Source: Methylotenera_A sp049687015 (GTDB taxonomy: Bacteria > Pseudomonadota > Gammaproteobacteria > Burkholderiales > Methylophilaceae). Taken from it: a stretch of DNA of 64,000 nt. Shown one piece after another: positions 34,061 through 43,786 of the stretch (the stretch's first letter is position 1; each line of letters begins with the position of its first letter). The stretch covers positions 62,001 to 126,000 of the forward strand of contig JBAVIP010000070.1 of NCBI GenBank assembly GCA_049687015.1, written 5' to 3'. Below the pieces are notes generated by a model that searched no databases, was not told the origin of the DNA, and saw only the letters and a list, made by a program, of their open reading frames with translations. Made by a program: the position numbers and the translations under genes.

Positions 34061-35476
34061 ATGATGACATATCGTTATAGTGTGGGCGCGCAAACCTTTC
34101 AGTTTGCTGATTTAAAAGCGGTGCTTGCCAAGGCAACGCCGGCACGCTCTGGCGATTATCTCGCAGGCGTGGCGGCGGATACTTACGCGGAACGTATGGC
34201 GGCCAGAATGTGCCTGGCGGAGATCCCGCTGAAGCGCTTTTTGGAAGAGCTTATCATCCCTTACGAAACCGATGAGGTTACGCGCCTGATTGTGGATACG
34301 CACGGTAAACAGGCGTTTGCAGAGATTAGCCATTTAACGGTAGGCGATTTTCGTGACTGGCTGCTTTCCGATATTGCTGATTCTGCAACTTTAAAGCGTG
34401 TAGCCCCTGGCATTACGCCAGAAATGGCTGCAGCCGTTTCTAAACTCATGCGCAACCAGGATTTGATTCTGGTCGCAAAAAAATGTCGTGTCACCACCTC
34501 ATTTCGCAACACTATCGGCTTGCCTGGACATCTTTCCGTGCGCTTGCAGCCCAATCACCCCACGGATGACATGCGCGGCATTGCCGCCTCGATGCTGGAT
34601 GGCCTGTTGTACGGCGCGGGGGATGCGGTGATTGGCATCAACCCCGCGACAGATAGTTTGCCCGCGTTGATGGATTTGTATTATTTGGTGGATGAAGTCA
34701 TCAACCAATACGAAATCCCTACCCAGTCATGCATTTTGACGCATGTGACCAACCAGATTCAGCTGATTGAAAAAGGCGCGCCAGTGGATTTGGTGTTTCA
34801 GTCGATTGCGGGCACGGAGAAAGCCAATAAAAGCTTTGGCATCAATATCGCCCTGCTTAAAGAAGCGCAATCTGCGGCACTGTCATTGAATCGAGGCACG
34901 GTCAAAAATGAATCAGGCAGCCATAATGTGATGTACTTTGAAACCGGCCAAGGCTCGGCGTTGTCCGCTAATGCCAATTTCGGCGTTGATCAGCAGACCT
35001 GTGAAGCCCGCGCTTACGCGGTTGCACGGCACCTGTCGCCGCTGCTGACCAATACTGTGGTGGGCTTTATCGGCCCAGAATATTTGTATGATGGCAAACA
35101 GATTATCCGCGCCGGGCTGGAAGACCACTTCTGCGGCAAATTGCTTGGCGTGCCGCTGGGTTGCGATGTGTGCTACACCAACCATGCCGAGGCCGACCAG
35201 GATGATATGGATACGCTGATGACCTTGCTAGCCACGGCTGGGCTGACATTTATTATGGGCATTCCGGGTGCCGATGACATCATGCTCAATTACCAGACCA
35301 CGTCTTTCCATGATGCGCTTTATCTGCGCAAAGTGTTGGGCTTGAAAGCTGCGCCGGAGTTTGAGCTCTGGCTTAAAAAAATGCATATCATGGATGCCAG
35401 CGGCCAGGTGCAGCCAATCGCTGACGCACATCATATGCTGCAAAACATGCCGAAACACTTATTGAGCGCGGCTTAA
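34061..35476 (+). CDS. eutB: ethanolamine ammonia-lyase, large subunit
   Basis: 471 aa. EutB with EutC uses adenosylcobalamin to split ethanolamine to acetaldehyde and ammonia. Visible family segments: FQFADLKAVLAKATPARSGD, LAGVAADTYAERMAARMCLA, the active-site stretch GLPGHLSVRLQPNHPTDD, GDAVIGINPATDS, FETGQGSALSANA and CDVCYTNHAEADQDDM. Full length with ribosome binding site CAGGAG. The eutC gene follows after 6 bp. No microcompartment (eutSMNLK), reactivase (eutA) or acetaldehyde dehydrogenase genes are adjacent, so nitrogen acquisition in the cytoplasm is the most likely purpose. Confidence 0.96.
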   Translation: MMTYRYSVGAQTFQFADLKAVLAKATPARSGDYLAGVAADTYAERMAARMCLAEIPLKRFLEELIIPYETDEVTRLIVDTHGKQAFAEISHLTVGDFRDWLLSDIADSATLKRVAPGITPEMAAAVSKLMRNQDLILVAKKCRVTTSFRNTIGLPGHLSVRLQPNHPTDDMRGIAASMLDGLLYGAGDAVIGINPATDSLPALMDLYYLVDEVINQYEIPTQSCILTHVTNQIQLIEKGAPVDLVFQSIAGTEKANKSFGINIALLKEAQSAALSLNRGTVKNESGSHNVMYFETGQGSALSANANFGVDQQTCEARAYAVARHLSPLLTNTVVGFIGPEYLYDGKQIIRAGLEDHFCGKLLGVPLGCDVCYTNHAEADQDDMDTLMTLLATAGLTFIMGIPGADDIMLNYQTTSFHDALYLRKVLGLKAAPEFELWLKKMHIMDASGQVQPIADAHHMLQNMPKHLLSAA

Positions 35477-35482
35477 AAATTC

Positions 35483-36295
35483 ATGTCAAATAAATCAAAC
35501 GACATCACCAAAACAGAAGCCTTAAGTGCAGACCCTTGGACACAACTGAAAAGTTTTACCCGCGCGCGTATTGCGCTTGGGCGCGTGGGGAGCAGTTTGC
35601 CCACTAAAGAAGTATTAAATTTCAGCCTAAGCCACGCCATGGCGCGCGATGCGGTGCATTTGGCGCTGGACATTGATGCATTGGAAGCGGGCATTAAAAG
35701 CCAGGGATTTTCTACCGTTCGGGTGAAAAGCATGGCGCCAGACCGCGCCAGCTATCTGTTGCGCCCGGATTGGGGACGCAGATTAAGCGAAAAAAGTTTG
35801 ACCGACTTGAACAGCATGAATCAAGCCAAACCGATAGATTTCTTGATCGTCGTCGGCGATGGCTTGTCTTCGCTTGCCGTGGCGCGCCATGCCGCGCCTT
35901 TGCTGGCGGAAATACGTTATCTTTTACCCAAGGACTGGCATATAGGCCCCGTCGTTATTGCCTCGCAGGCACGCGTGGCGCTTGGGGATGAAATCGGCCA
36001 GGCGCTTGGCGCGCGTATGGTCGCCATGCTAATCGGCGAACGCCCCGGCCTGAGCTCGCCGGATAGTTTGGGCATCTACCTTACGTATAATCCCAAACTT
36101 GGGCTGAGCGATGCGGACCGTAATTGCATTTCCAACGTGCGGCCAGAAGGCTTGCAATACGCTGCTGCGGCCAAGAAACTGGTGTGGCTGGCAAAAGAAG
36201 CGATACGCCTAAAACTATCAGGCGTGGCGCTAAAAGATGAAAGTGATGTGCAGGAAATTGCTCAGCAAGGTACATTAGAATTGCCTAAACCTTAA
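35483..36295 (+). CDS. eutC: ethanolamine ammonia-lyase, small subunit
   Basis: 270 aa, the normal size. EutC supplies part of the cobalamin-binding site. Recognisable stretches: DPWTQLKSFTRARIALGRVG, LPTKEVLNFSLSHAMARDAV, YLLRPDWGRRLSE, IVVGDGLSSLAVARHAAPLL, ARVALGDEIGQALGARMVAM, IGERPGLSSPDSLGIYLTY and DRNCISNVRPEGL. Six bases after eutB, forming a two-gene operon. It converges with the MFS gene with only 10 bp between stops. Confidence 0.96.
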   Translation: MSNKSNDITKTEALSADPWTQLKSFTRARIALGRVGSSLPTKEVLNFSLSHAMARDAVHLALDIDALEAGIKSQGFSTVRVKSMAPDRASYLLRPDWGRRLSEKSLTDLNSMNQAKPIDFLIVVGDGLSSLAVARHAAPLLAEIRYLLPKDWHIGPVVIASQARVALGDEIGQALGARMVAMLIGERPGLSSPDSLGIYLTYNPKLGLSDADRNCISNVRPEGLQYAAAAKKLVWLAKEAIRLKLSGVALKDESDVQEIAQQGTLELPKP

Positions 36296-36305
36296 AACAA
36301 TTTGA

Positions 36306-37538
36306 TTAAAGTAATTGATCTAGCTCCAGATTCCGCAATTTAGGCGCTAATTTCGCAGTAATGCCCACTACAGCCAGGGTCATCAATCCGCCAAATACGA
36401 CAGATGGCACCAAGCCCAAAATCCTGGCAGCGATACCCGATTCAAACGCGCCTAGTTCATTCGATGAGCCGATAAAAACACCATTGATAGCGGAGACGCG
36501 GCCGCGCATGGCATCGGGCGTGGCAAGCTGTAAAATGGTATGGCGCAGCACTACAGATACGCCATCAAAAATCCCGGATAAGAACAGTAGCAAACCAGCC
36601 ATCACAAAACTGTCGCTTAAGCCAAAGCCGATAATGCAAAGGCCGAAGCCGGCGACCGAATATAAAAGCCAACGGCCGGCATGCAAGTTAATCGGGTGGC
36701 GTGCCAGCCATAGCCCGATGACTATAGCACCGACACCCGGGGCGGCACGCAAGATGCCTAAACCTTCAGGGCCTATTTTGTAAATATCTTGGATGAAAGC
36801 AGGCAGCATGGCTACCGCGCCGCCAAACAATACGGCAAACATATCGAGTGAAAGCGCGCCAAATATAATCTGGTGGCCGTATACAAAGCGCAAGCCCTCA
36901 TTGATGCTTTTGAAAACCGCCGGGCTATCGCCGGCAGCGGGCGGCTCTTTTAACCTGAGTGACAGCATAGCTAGAATTGCACCAAAGCACAGCAGGCAGG
37001 CAACCAGGTAAGCCACGGTTTTACTGGCAAAGCCTACCAGCAAACCACCCAAAATCGGGCCTAACACCAAGCCGATTTGAAACGCCGCAATACTCACACC
37101 GGTGGCTTTGGCGAAACTTTCTCTGGGGACAGCAATGGCAAACAATGTGGTGTAGCTTGGCGAGATAAACGCGCGTGCAATGCCTGTAAACGCTATCGAG
37201 CCATAAATCCACAGAGTTGTGCCATTGCCAATCCAGCCAGTCGAAATGGCAGCTAATATCATGGCGTTAATGAGCAACAGTGTCGCCGCCAGCGTGCCAA
37301 AGGCACGGCGTGTATAGTGGTGATCTACCGCGTGACCGGCAAACAAAGCCGATGCGAAATAAGGCAGGGCTTCTGCCAAACCGATCAGGCCGAGCGAAAG
37401 CGGGTCGCGCGTGATTTCATAAATATGCCAACCAACCGTCACCGCCATGATTTGATAAGCCAACACAATTTGAATGCGAAATGCCAGTAGCTTGAGAAAG
37501 GCGTGATTATGGAATTTAAAGATGTGCATGGTTGACAT
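36306..37538 (-). CDS. MFS transporter of the EntS-like (MFS_3) type
   Basis: About 410 aa with 12 membrane helices. Features: FRIQIVLAYQIMAVTVGWHI in helix 1, DPLSLGLIGLAEALPYFASA, a loop GHAVDHHYTRRAF in the position of the MFS G-x-x-x-D-R-x-x-R/K motif, and RVSAINGVFIGSSNELGAFE in the C-half. MFS_3 members include the enterobactin exporter EntS and related efflux pumps. I use ATG 37538 (MSTMHIF); the frame stays open to a GTG at 37589, which would add 17 residues. Substrate unknown; an exporter is more likely than an importer. Confidence 0.85.
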   Translation of the reverse strand: MSTMHIFKFHNHAFLKLLAFRIQIVLAYQIMAVTVGWHIYEITRDPLSLGLIGLAEALPYFASALFAGHAVDHHYTRRAFGTLAATLLLINAMILAAISTGWIGNGTTLWIYGSIAFTGIARAFISPSYTTLFAIAVPRESFAKATGVSIAAFQIGLVLGPILGGLLVGFASKTVAYLVACLLCFGAILAMLSLRLKEPPAAGDSPAVFKSINEGLRFVYGHQIIFGALSLDMFAVLFGGAVAMLPAFIQDIYKIGPEGLGILRAAPGVGAIVIGLWLARHPINLHAGRWLLYSVAGFGLCIIGFGLSDSFVMAGLLLFLSGIFDGVSVVLRHTILQLATPDAMRGRVSAINGVFIGSSNELGAFESGIAARILGLVPSVVFGGLMTLAVVGITAKLAPKLRNLELDQLL

Positions 37539-37747
37539 TATAAAATCAAACGGGGCAAAGAATTCGGCGCGGTTATAGATTAGGCGCACTGACCCTTTAA
37601 AAGCTATGGCGTCTGTATTTCATGATTGATTGGCTGCTCTTGTTAGTAAATGTCAGCTGCGGAGCAACTGAAATTAGAAGTCATGTAGCGACTATCGGCG
37701 AAAAACAGACAAAAGAGATTTATTGCTGCTGCAACCAATTTACTAAA

Positions 37748-40483
37748 TTAAACGGTAGTTTTGCCATAAGTTTGTACTAAGCGCTTGATTTCTGGCACGC
37801 AAGAGCCACATTCTGTACCGCATTTGAGTTTATTTTGTAAGGTAATCAAGTCTGCGCCCATTTCAATGTTTTCTATGATTTCATTTTGCGAAACATCAAG
37901 GCAGCTGCATATAATCTTACCGCGTCCGTGCTGCCCCGTGGGCGGCGCGCTTAAAGGTGCGAGTGCCCAGCGGCGCAGTTCATCGTTGAATTGACCTGTG
38001 GCCATAACGTCTTTTAACCAATCAGCGGCTAACGTTTCACCTTTCAAGCGCACACCGGTTACTTCTGGTTTGCCATTAGTGGGGTTATTTTCTACCAGAA
38101 TACGTTTGCTAATGCCACGTTTAGCATCATTGTAATTGAGTAATGGCATGTCATCTGTCATATTCAGCATTTCATCCAGCTGGTTGATTAAATCAACTCC
38201 GGGTGGGATTTCATGCGCGGTACGTAAAATCAGCATGCCAATGTGCTGGGCTGTCTCTCTGCCAAATAATCCACAGCTGGCATAGGTAAATTGCTTCATC
38301 AAGGTGCGCACCTGCTCAAGTTGTGCAAGGTTTTTACAACTGCGCATCACAGTCATTTGCCATGGCAGCTCCAGCTTTTCTAGCTTAACTGCCGTGTGTT
38401 TTAACTCAGGTTGTTTAGAGGTTTTATCAAACGCTGGCGGCATCAGCGCATTCACACCCAAGCCATGCATGAATCGGCTGCCCCAGTGCATGGCAATAAA
38501 GGTTTGCGCTGGTTTAACCTCGTCGCTCAATTGTGCTGGCAGGATCAAGCTGCCACGTTTGTTGCTTACCTTTACAATATCCCCATTTTTAAGGTTACGG
38601 CGCATCATGTCGTCAGCGCTGATATAGATGACAGGCTCTTCTGCGTGGTTGAATAGTTGCGCCGCTGTACCGGTACGGCTCATGCCATGCCACTGGTCGC
38701 GCAGGCGGCCCGTGAGTAAATGCAGCGGGTGTCGCGCATCGGTTTTATCGGCCGTGCCTTTGTAAGTAGCGTTGGTAAATTGTGCCTTGCCATCTGGCTT
38801 TTGAAATAAACCATCTGTATACAAGCGAGCTTTACCAGTAGTACTACCCGCCACAAACGGCCATTGTTGCGGACCTTTTTCACTGAGTAAACCGTAGCTT
38901 AAGCCGGTAATATCCAAATCGCGGCCACGTGTGGTTTCGCGGTGTTCGTTGAAGATTTGTTCAGTGGTTTCGTAAGGGAATAATTGAGTGTTTTTTGCTA
39001 AACGTTTTTCTAAGCGCTGTGCAAAATTCACCATAATCGCCCAATCATGGCGAGCCTCAGCAGGCGGCGGCACGGCAGGGCTGACACGCGTAATGCGCCG
39101 CTCAGAGTTTGTCACTGTACCTTCTTTTTCACCCCACGTGCTTGCAGGTAGTAATACATCGGCATATTGGCAAGTGTCGGTGTTGCTGAACGCCTCTTGT
39201 ACCACCACAAGTTCAGCATTATTCAGCGCTTCCAGCACATTATTCAAGTCCGGCATAGATTGCGCGGGGTTAGTACAGGCAATCCAGATGGCTTTTATTT
39301 CGCCATTTTTAACCGCATCAAACATTTCAATAGCGGTTTTACCTGGCGTTTCTGGCACATTTTTGATGCCCCAAAGTTTGGCCACTTCTGCGCGGTGTTC
39401 GGCATTATTCAAATCACGGTGAGCAGATAACAAGTTGGCCATACCGCCCACTTCGCGTCCGCCCATGGCGTTAGGCTGGCCTGTGAGCGAGAACGGCCCC
39501 GCGCCTGGTTTGCCGATTTGACCTGTAGCGAGGTGTAAGTTAATCAGGGCGGCATTTTTATCCGTGCCGTGGATGGATTGATTCAACCCCTGACAATACA
39601 TGGATAGGCTTGGGCCTTTGCCGAACCACTTGGCGGCAGTGATGATGTCCACTTCTTTGATGCCACAAATATCCGCTACCATTTTCGGCGTGTACTCGCG
39701 CAGAGTTTCTTTTAACTCAGCAAAACCGTTGGTATGGACATCGATGTAAGCCATGTCCAGCAAGCCTTCCCACAGCATCACATGGAGCATGCCGTTAAAG
39801 AGCGCAACGTCGGTGCCGGGTAAAATAGCGAGGTGCAGATCAGCTGCCTGCGCGGTATCGGTTTTACGTGGATCAACCACGATAATTTTCAAGTTGGGAT
39901 TTTTAGTCTTGGCATCTTCGATGCGTCGGAAAATAATTGGGTGCGCAAAAGCAGTATTGCTGCCCGCAATAAACAAACATTCGGTATGGTCTATATCTTC
40001 ATAACAAGCTGGAGGTGCATCTGCCCCCAGAGTGGCTTTGTAACCGGTTACTGCGGAACTCATGCATAGTCTGGAATTGGTATCGACATTATTGGTGCCA
40101 ATCAAGCCTTTTGCCAGCTTGTTAAAGACATAATAATCTTCGGTAAGTAATTGACCTGAAATATAAAATGCAACGGAATCCGGCCCGTGTTTTTCAATGG
40201 TTTGTGCAAACTTTTCTGTCAAATAATCTAGTGACTCATCCCACGAAACGCGTTTGTGCGAAGCCTCGCGTGTTAAGCGCATTTCCGGGTAAAGCAGCCG
40301 ATTATCCAGTTTGGCCGTAAGGTGCAGTGTTGCGCCCTTGGTGCACAAACGCCCGAAGTTGGCGGGGTGATCCGGGTCGCCTTTTACGTGGATAATTTTG
40401 TCGTTTTGCGACTCGATAATTACGCCACAGCCTACGCCGCAGTAACAACAAGTGGATTTTGTTTCTTTAATCAAAGTGTTCAA
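37748..40483 (-). CDS. nasA: assimilatory nitrate reductase, catalytic subunit
   Basis: 911 aa. It reduces nitrate to nitrite in the cytoplasm with a molybdopterin-guanine-dinucleotide cofactor. Order of domains: N-terminal [4Fe-4S] cluster (CCYCGVGCGV, then C further at GRLCTKGAT), molybdopterin oxidoreductase body (TNSRLCMSSAVTGYK, GSNTAFAHPI, VVDPRKTDTAQAADLHL), molydopterin dinucleotide-binding domain (LTGRLRDQWHGMSRTG), and a C-terminal BFD-like [2Fe-2S] domain (CSCLDVSQNEI, LKCGTECGSCVPEIK). No signal peptide. It is last in the nirB operon. The start is TTG (40483); no ATG precedes the cysteine cluster. Confidence 0.94.
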   Translation of the reverse strand: MNTLIKETKSTCCYCGVGCGVIIESQNDKIIHVKGDPDHPANFGRLCTKGATLHLTAKLDNRLLYPEMRLTREASHKRVSWDESLDYLTEKFAQTIEKHGPDSVAFYISGQLLTEDYYVFNKLAKGLIGTNNVDTNSRLCMSSAVTGYKATLGADAPPACYEDIDHTECLFIAGSNTAFAHPIIFRRIEDAKTKNPNLKIIVVDPRKTDTAQAADLHLAILPGTDVALFNGMLHVMLWEGLLDMAYIDVHTNGFAELKETLREYTPKMVADICGIKEVDIITAAKWFGKGPSLSMYCQGLNQSIHGTDKNAALINLHLATGQIGKPGAGPFSLTGQPNAMGGREVGGMANLLSAHRDLNNAEHRAEVAKLWGIKNVPETPGKTAIEMFDAVKNGEIKAIWIACTNPAQSMPDLNNVLEALNNAELVVVQEAFSNTDTCQYADVLLPASTWGEKEGTVTNSERRITRVSPAVPPPAEARHDWAIMVNFAQRLEKRLAKNTQLFPYETTEQIFNEHRETTRGRDLDITGLSYGLLSEKGPQQWPFVAGSTTGKARLYTDGLFQKPDGKAQFTNATYKGTADKTDARHPLHLLTGRLRDQWHGMSRTGTAAQLFNHAEEPVIYISADDMMRRNLKNGDIVKVSNKRGSLILPAQLSDEVKPAQTFIAMHWGSRFMHGLGVNALMPPAFDKTSKQPELKHTAVKLEKLELPWQMTVMRSCKNLAQLEQVRTLMKQFTYASCGLFGRETAQHIGMLILRTAHEIPPGVDLINQLDEMLNMTDDMPLLNYNDAKRGISKRILVENNPTNGKPEVTGVRLKGETLAADWLKDVMATGQFNDELRRWALAPLSAPPTGQHGRGKIICSCLDVSQNEIIENIEMGADLITLQNKLKCGTECGSCVPEIKRLVQTYGKTTV

Positions 40484-40494
40484 TCTTAAAGCGC

Positions 40495-40809
40495 TTAATC
40501 TTTGATCTCTAAATAAACCAAGCCATCTTCAACCTTGGTGTTAAAACAAGCAGTTTCACCGACATCTGGCTCTTCAGCTTTGCCATCCACCAGACTAATT
40601 TTCCAGGAATGTAATGGGCAGGCCACTTTATCACCATACACAATGCCTTGCGACAAAGGCCCGCCTTTGTGTGGGCATGTATTGTTAATGGCAAAAATAC
40701 GGTCATCTTCCGTGCGGAATACGCCAATATCCATCGTCTTGGTACGCACAACGCGCGCACCCAGTTTAGGAATGTCTTCTAGCGGCGCTATTTTTACCCA
40801 GTTACTCAT
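40495..40809 (-). CDS. nirD: nitrite reductase (NADH), small subunit
   Basis: 104 aa, Rieske-like NirD that partners with NirB. The Rieske [2Fe-2S] ligands are retained: CPHKGGPLSQG and CPLHSW, that is, C-x-H...C-x-x-H. The fact that the ligands are kept is notable because many enterobacterial NirD proteins lack them. Separated from nirB by the transporter and the kinase genes, an unusual order, but still in the same operon, 11 bp before nasA. Confidence 0.93.
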   Translation of the reverse strand: MSNWVKIAPLEDIPKLGARVVRTKTMDIGVFRTEDDRIFAINNTCPHKGGPLSQGIVYGDKVACPLHSWKISLVDGKAEEPDVGETACFNTKVEDGLVYLEIKD

Positions 40810-40838
40810 ATATTTTCAACCTTACGAAACAATAGTTT

Positions 40839-42533
40839 TTATGAAACCATTAGCAAATAAATTAACAACAAATTTAACACGAACGAAAAAATGGCGATCC
40901 ATTGCCATTTAACCAGCCTTGCGCGCGCAATTAAGGGCGTGCGTGCGGGTGCTAAAATAGGCTTTAGCTCGCCTACCTCCAACGCATGCAGCATTTCTTC
41001 TGCTGTTTCAAATCTTAACTTTGGATCACGTGCAACTGCCTTAAGTACGATATTTTCCAGCCAGTAGGGAATGTCCGGGCGGTAGCGCGTCAGTGGCGTT
41101 GGTTCACCAAACTTGGGATGCTGGAACGGCTCAATTTCGCCATACGGATATTTTCGCGTCAACAGATGGTAGAGTGTCACGCCTGCTGCATAGATGTCGG
41201 TTTGTGAGTTTGCAGGTTCTCCGTCAAACAATTCTGGGGCCATAAAACTCGGGGTGCCCGGGTTTTGTGTCGCGCTAATGATTTCAGCGCCTGTACTGAG
41301 CGCAACGCCAAGATCCAGAATGCGCAGACGCTGGTCGCTGGCCTGGTGGATATTGGCAGGCTTGATGTCGCGATGAATAATGCTTAGCCGGTGTAGCGCA
41401 CCAATGCCGCGCATCATGTCGATACCAATTTTTGCGACGCCGGCAGCGGTAAAGTAATGCCCGCTATCAAGCCGCTGTTGCAAAGTTGCACCCTCGTGCC
41501 AACTCATGACGAAATAAAGCTTGCTGCGCTTTTCCATCGAAAGTGGCAGCACTTGCGGCACGTACTGCGATACCACGCGCTTACCCAGCCATTCTTCGTT
41601 GAGCAAGCCGCTGCTGCTTTCTGCATCATTCGCCAGCAATGGCTGCAGGGTTTTTAGCACAAAAAGCTGTTTGGTGTCCGTTTTGCGTACTTTGTAAAGC
41701 AGACTGGCGCGTGATTCATGCAGCAGCTCAACCACTTCAAAATCATCAATCAATTCGCCAGCGCCGAGTTTTGGCGGCAGCGCGAGATGCTTGCCCCCTG
41801 CGATGCGCTCTGCCAGCGTATCTGCGCCAAGCGCATTAATTTTAATCACCACAGCGGTGGAGTTATCCGCGCTTTGCTGATAGAGCGCGGTTTGGGTCAG
41901 ATGCTCTGCAACCATCTTGACGCTATTAAATTTTAATAGACTTTCGTGGATGGCTTTATCGCCCAGAGTTTCCCATACGCCATCGCTTAGCAGCGTAAAT
42001 ACATCGCCGGCTTGCAGTGCGCCTTCGGCAAAATCAATCGCCAGATGCGCATCCAAACCGACGGCGCGCTTGAGTACATGGCGCATATCAGGCCTGTCCC
42101 ACACATGGTCCGTCGTGAGTTGCTTTAACGTGCCGTCGCGCAGCAGATAAATGCGCGTATCGCCGACATGCGCCAAATAGTAGCGTTGCCCACGTATTAT
42201 CAGCAAAGAAAGCGTGGTCGCCATTCCAGCCATGTCACGGTTGGCATTGGCCTGCGAAATCAGCCAGCGGTTCGCTGCGGTGATGACTTTTTCCAGCGCT
42301 GTGGGCGGCTCCCAAGTATCAGGTGTGGCGTAATAATCGGTAGAAACCGTGCGCACTGTCATTTCGGAAGCCTCACCGCCGCCTGCATTGCCGCTCACGC
42401 CATCGGCTACGGCAATGAGCGCGCCTTTGATGCTTAATTGCTCGTTGCTGGGCGTGACTACGCCAACATAATCTTCGTTACGCGTTCGCGGCCCGGTCAG
42501 GCTGGATTGACCAATTTCAAATTGAAGCGACAT
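40839..42533 (-). CDS. PP2C-type phosphatase/serine-threonine protein kinase fusion
   Basis: 564 aa. N-terminal PP2C domain (about 1-245) with metal-binding ALIAVADGVSGNAGGGEASE and the acidic pairs LAHVGDTRIYLLRDG and TLLSDGVWETLGD. Then a protein kinase domain (about 270-530) with FVLKTLQ (invariant lysine), IIHRDIKPANIH (HRD loop), LRILDLGVAL (DLG in place of DFG) and GTPSFMAPELFDG. A single C-terminal membrane helix (IAIFSFVLNLLLIYLLMV). Bifunctional kinase/phosphatase genes recur in nitrate assimilation operons and are inferred to modulate transport or reduction. The target is not known. It lies 9 bp after the transporter gene. Confidence 0.88.
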   Translation of the reverse strand: MSLQFEIGQSSLTGPRTRNEDYVGVVTPSNEQLSIKGALIAVADGVSGNAGGGEASEMTVRTVSTDYYATPDTWEPPTALEKVITAANRWLISQANANRDMAGMATTLSLLIIRGQRYYLAHVGDTRIYLLRDGTLKQLTTDHVWDRPDMRHVLKRAVGLDAHLAIDFAEGALQAGDVFTLLSDGVWETLGDKAIHESLLKFNSVKMVAEHLTQTALYQQSADNSTAVVIKINALGADTLAERIAGGKHLALPPKLGAGELIDDFEVVELLHESRASLLYKVRKTDTKQLFVLKTLQPLLANDAESSSGLLNEEWLGKRVVSQYVPQVLPLSMEKRSKLYFVMSWHEGATLQQRLDSGHYFTAAGVAKIGIDMMRGIGALHRLSIIHRDIKPANIHQASDQRLRILDLGVALSTGAEIISATQNPGTPSFMAPELFDGEPANSQTDIYAAGVTLYHLLTRKYPYGEIEPFQHPKFGEPTPLTRYRPDIPYWLENIVLKAVARDPKLRFETAEEMLHALEVGELKPILAPARTPLIARARLVKWQWIAIFSFVLNLLLIYLLMVS

Positions 42534-42542
42534 TGCGCTAGT

Positions 42543-43754
42543 TTACACCTTCGCAGAGGTGGCCGCTGCACTACCCCAGGTCGTTCTCCAACGTGTTTTT
42601 ACGCCGCTTAAGCCAATAATGGCCAACACAGCAAGCCCTGCAAAAATCATCAAACCAGCCTGGTAGCTGCCTGTGGTTTGCTTAAAGTAGCCCAAGCTTG
42701 CAGCCAAATAGAAGCCGCCTATACCGCCTGCCATACCGACCAACCCCGTCATCACGCCGATTTCCTTGCGGAAGCGCTGCGGTACTAGCTGAAATACCGC
42801 GCCGTTACCCATACCCAATACCGCCATCACTGGGATAATAATCGCTAATGCCAGTTGGTAGGTAGGTTGGCCGAAGCTCATGACAAATAGCAATATCGCT
42901 GCCATGATATACATGGTAAGCAGAGTGCGGATGCCGCCAATACGGTCTGCAATCATGCCGCCAACCGGGCGTACAAGCGAGCCCGCAAATACGGCTGCGG
43001 CGGTGCAATAACCCGCTACCACAGGGCCCAGATGGTATAAATCGTTAAAGTAAATAGTGAGTGATGACGCCAAACCGACAAAGCCGCCAAAGGTCACGCT
43101 ATAAAAAAACATAAACCACCATGCGTCTTTGTCTTTTAGAATAGCCAGATATTGGCTTAAGGATTTGGCTGGAGGCGCGTCCGGGCTATCTTTTGCAAAA
43201 ATAAGGTAAACCAGCATGGCAATGCCGAGCGGAATTAACGCCAAGCCAAACACATTGTTCCAGCCATAGGCCACGGCCAGGCCGGGAGCAAATAACGCCG
43301 CGAATACTGTGCCTGAGTTGCCTGCACCTGCAATGCCTAAAGCTGTGCCCTGATGCTCTGGCGGATACCAGCGGCTTGCCAGCGGCAGCGCCACAGCAAA
43401 TGCTGCGCCGGCAAACCCCAGGCCTATGCCTAGCATTAAAGATTGTTGAAAGGTTTGAATGCCGTGCAACCAGGCGACGAGCAGGCTTAACATAACAATC
43501 ACCTGACCGATTAAACCCGCCATTTTGGGCTTGATTTGATCCACCAGCACACCCATGACAATACGCAATAACGCGCCCGCTAAAACTGGCGTTGCTACCA
43601 TTAAACCTTTTTGTGCCGGCGTGAGTTGTAAATCTGTCGCCATTTGAACGGCCAGAGGGCCAAGCAGCACCCACACCATAAAACTTAAATCAAAATACAA
43701 AAATGCTGAAAATAAGGTGGGTTTGTGCCCGGCTTGCCAAAAACTACTTTTCAT
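42543..43754 (-). CDS. narK: nitrate/nitrite transporter, NNP family (NarK-type)
   Basis: 403 aa, 12 helices, MFS fold. The NNP signatures are seen: LSFMVWVLLGPLAVQMATDL in helix 1, the nitrate signature GIAGAGNSGTVFAALFAPGL in helix 5 and GMGNGAVFQLVPQRF in helix 11, plus RIVMGVLVDQIKPK. It takes up nitrate (possibly exports nitrite) for the co-encoded reductases. Second gene of the nirB operon, 33 bp after nirB, ribosome binding site AGGAAAAA. A second uptake route (NrtABD) is encoded just upstream. Confidence 0.92.
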   Translation of the reverse strand: MKSSFWQAGHKPTLFSAFLYFDLSFMVWVLLGPLAVQMATDLQLTPAQKGLMVATPVLAGALLRIVMGVLVDQIKPKMAGLIGQVIVMLSLLVAWLHGIQTFQQSLMLGIGLGFAGAAFAVALPLASRWYPPEHQGTALGIAGAGNSGTVFAALFAPGLAVAYGWNNVFGLALIPLGIAMLVYLIFAKDSPDAPPAKSLSQYLAILKDKDAWWFMFFYSVTFGGFVGLASSLTIYFNDLYHLGPVVAGYCTAAAVFAGSLVRPVGGMIADRIGGIRTLLTMYIMAAILLFVMSFGQPTYQLALAIIIPVMAVLGMGNGAVFQLVPQRFRKEIGVMTGLVGMAGGIGGFYLAASLGYFKQTTGSYQAGLMIFAGLAVLAIIGLSGVKTRWRTTWGSAAATSAKV

Positions 43755-43786
43755 ACGGTTTTTCCTAATGTTTAAATGAGGTATTC

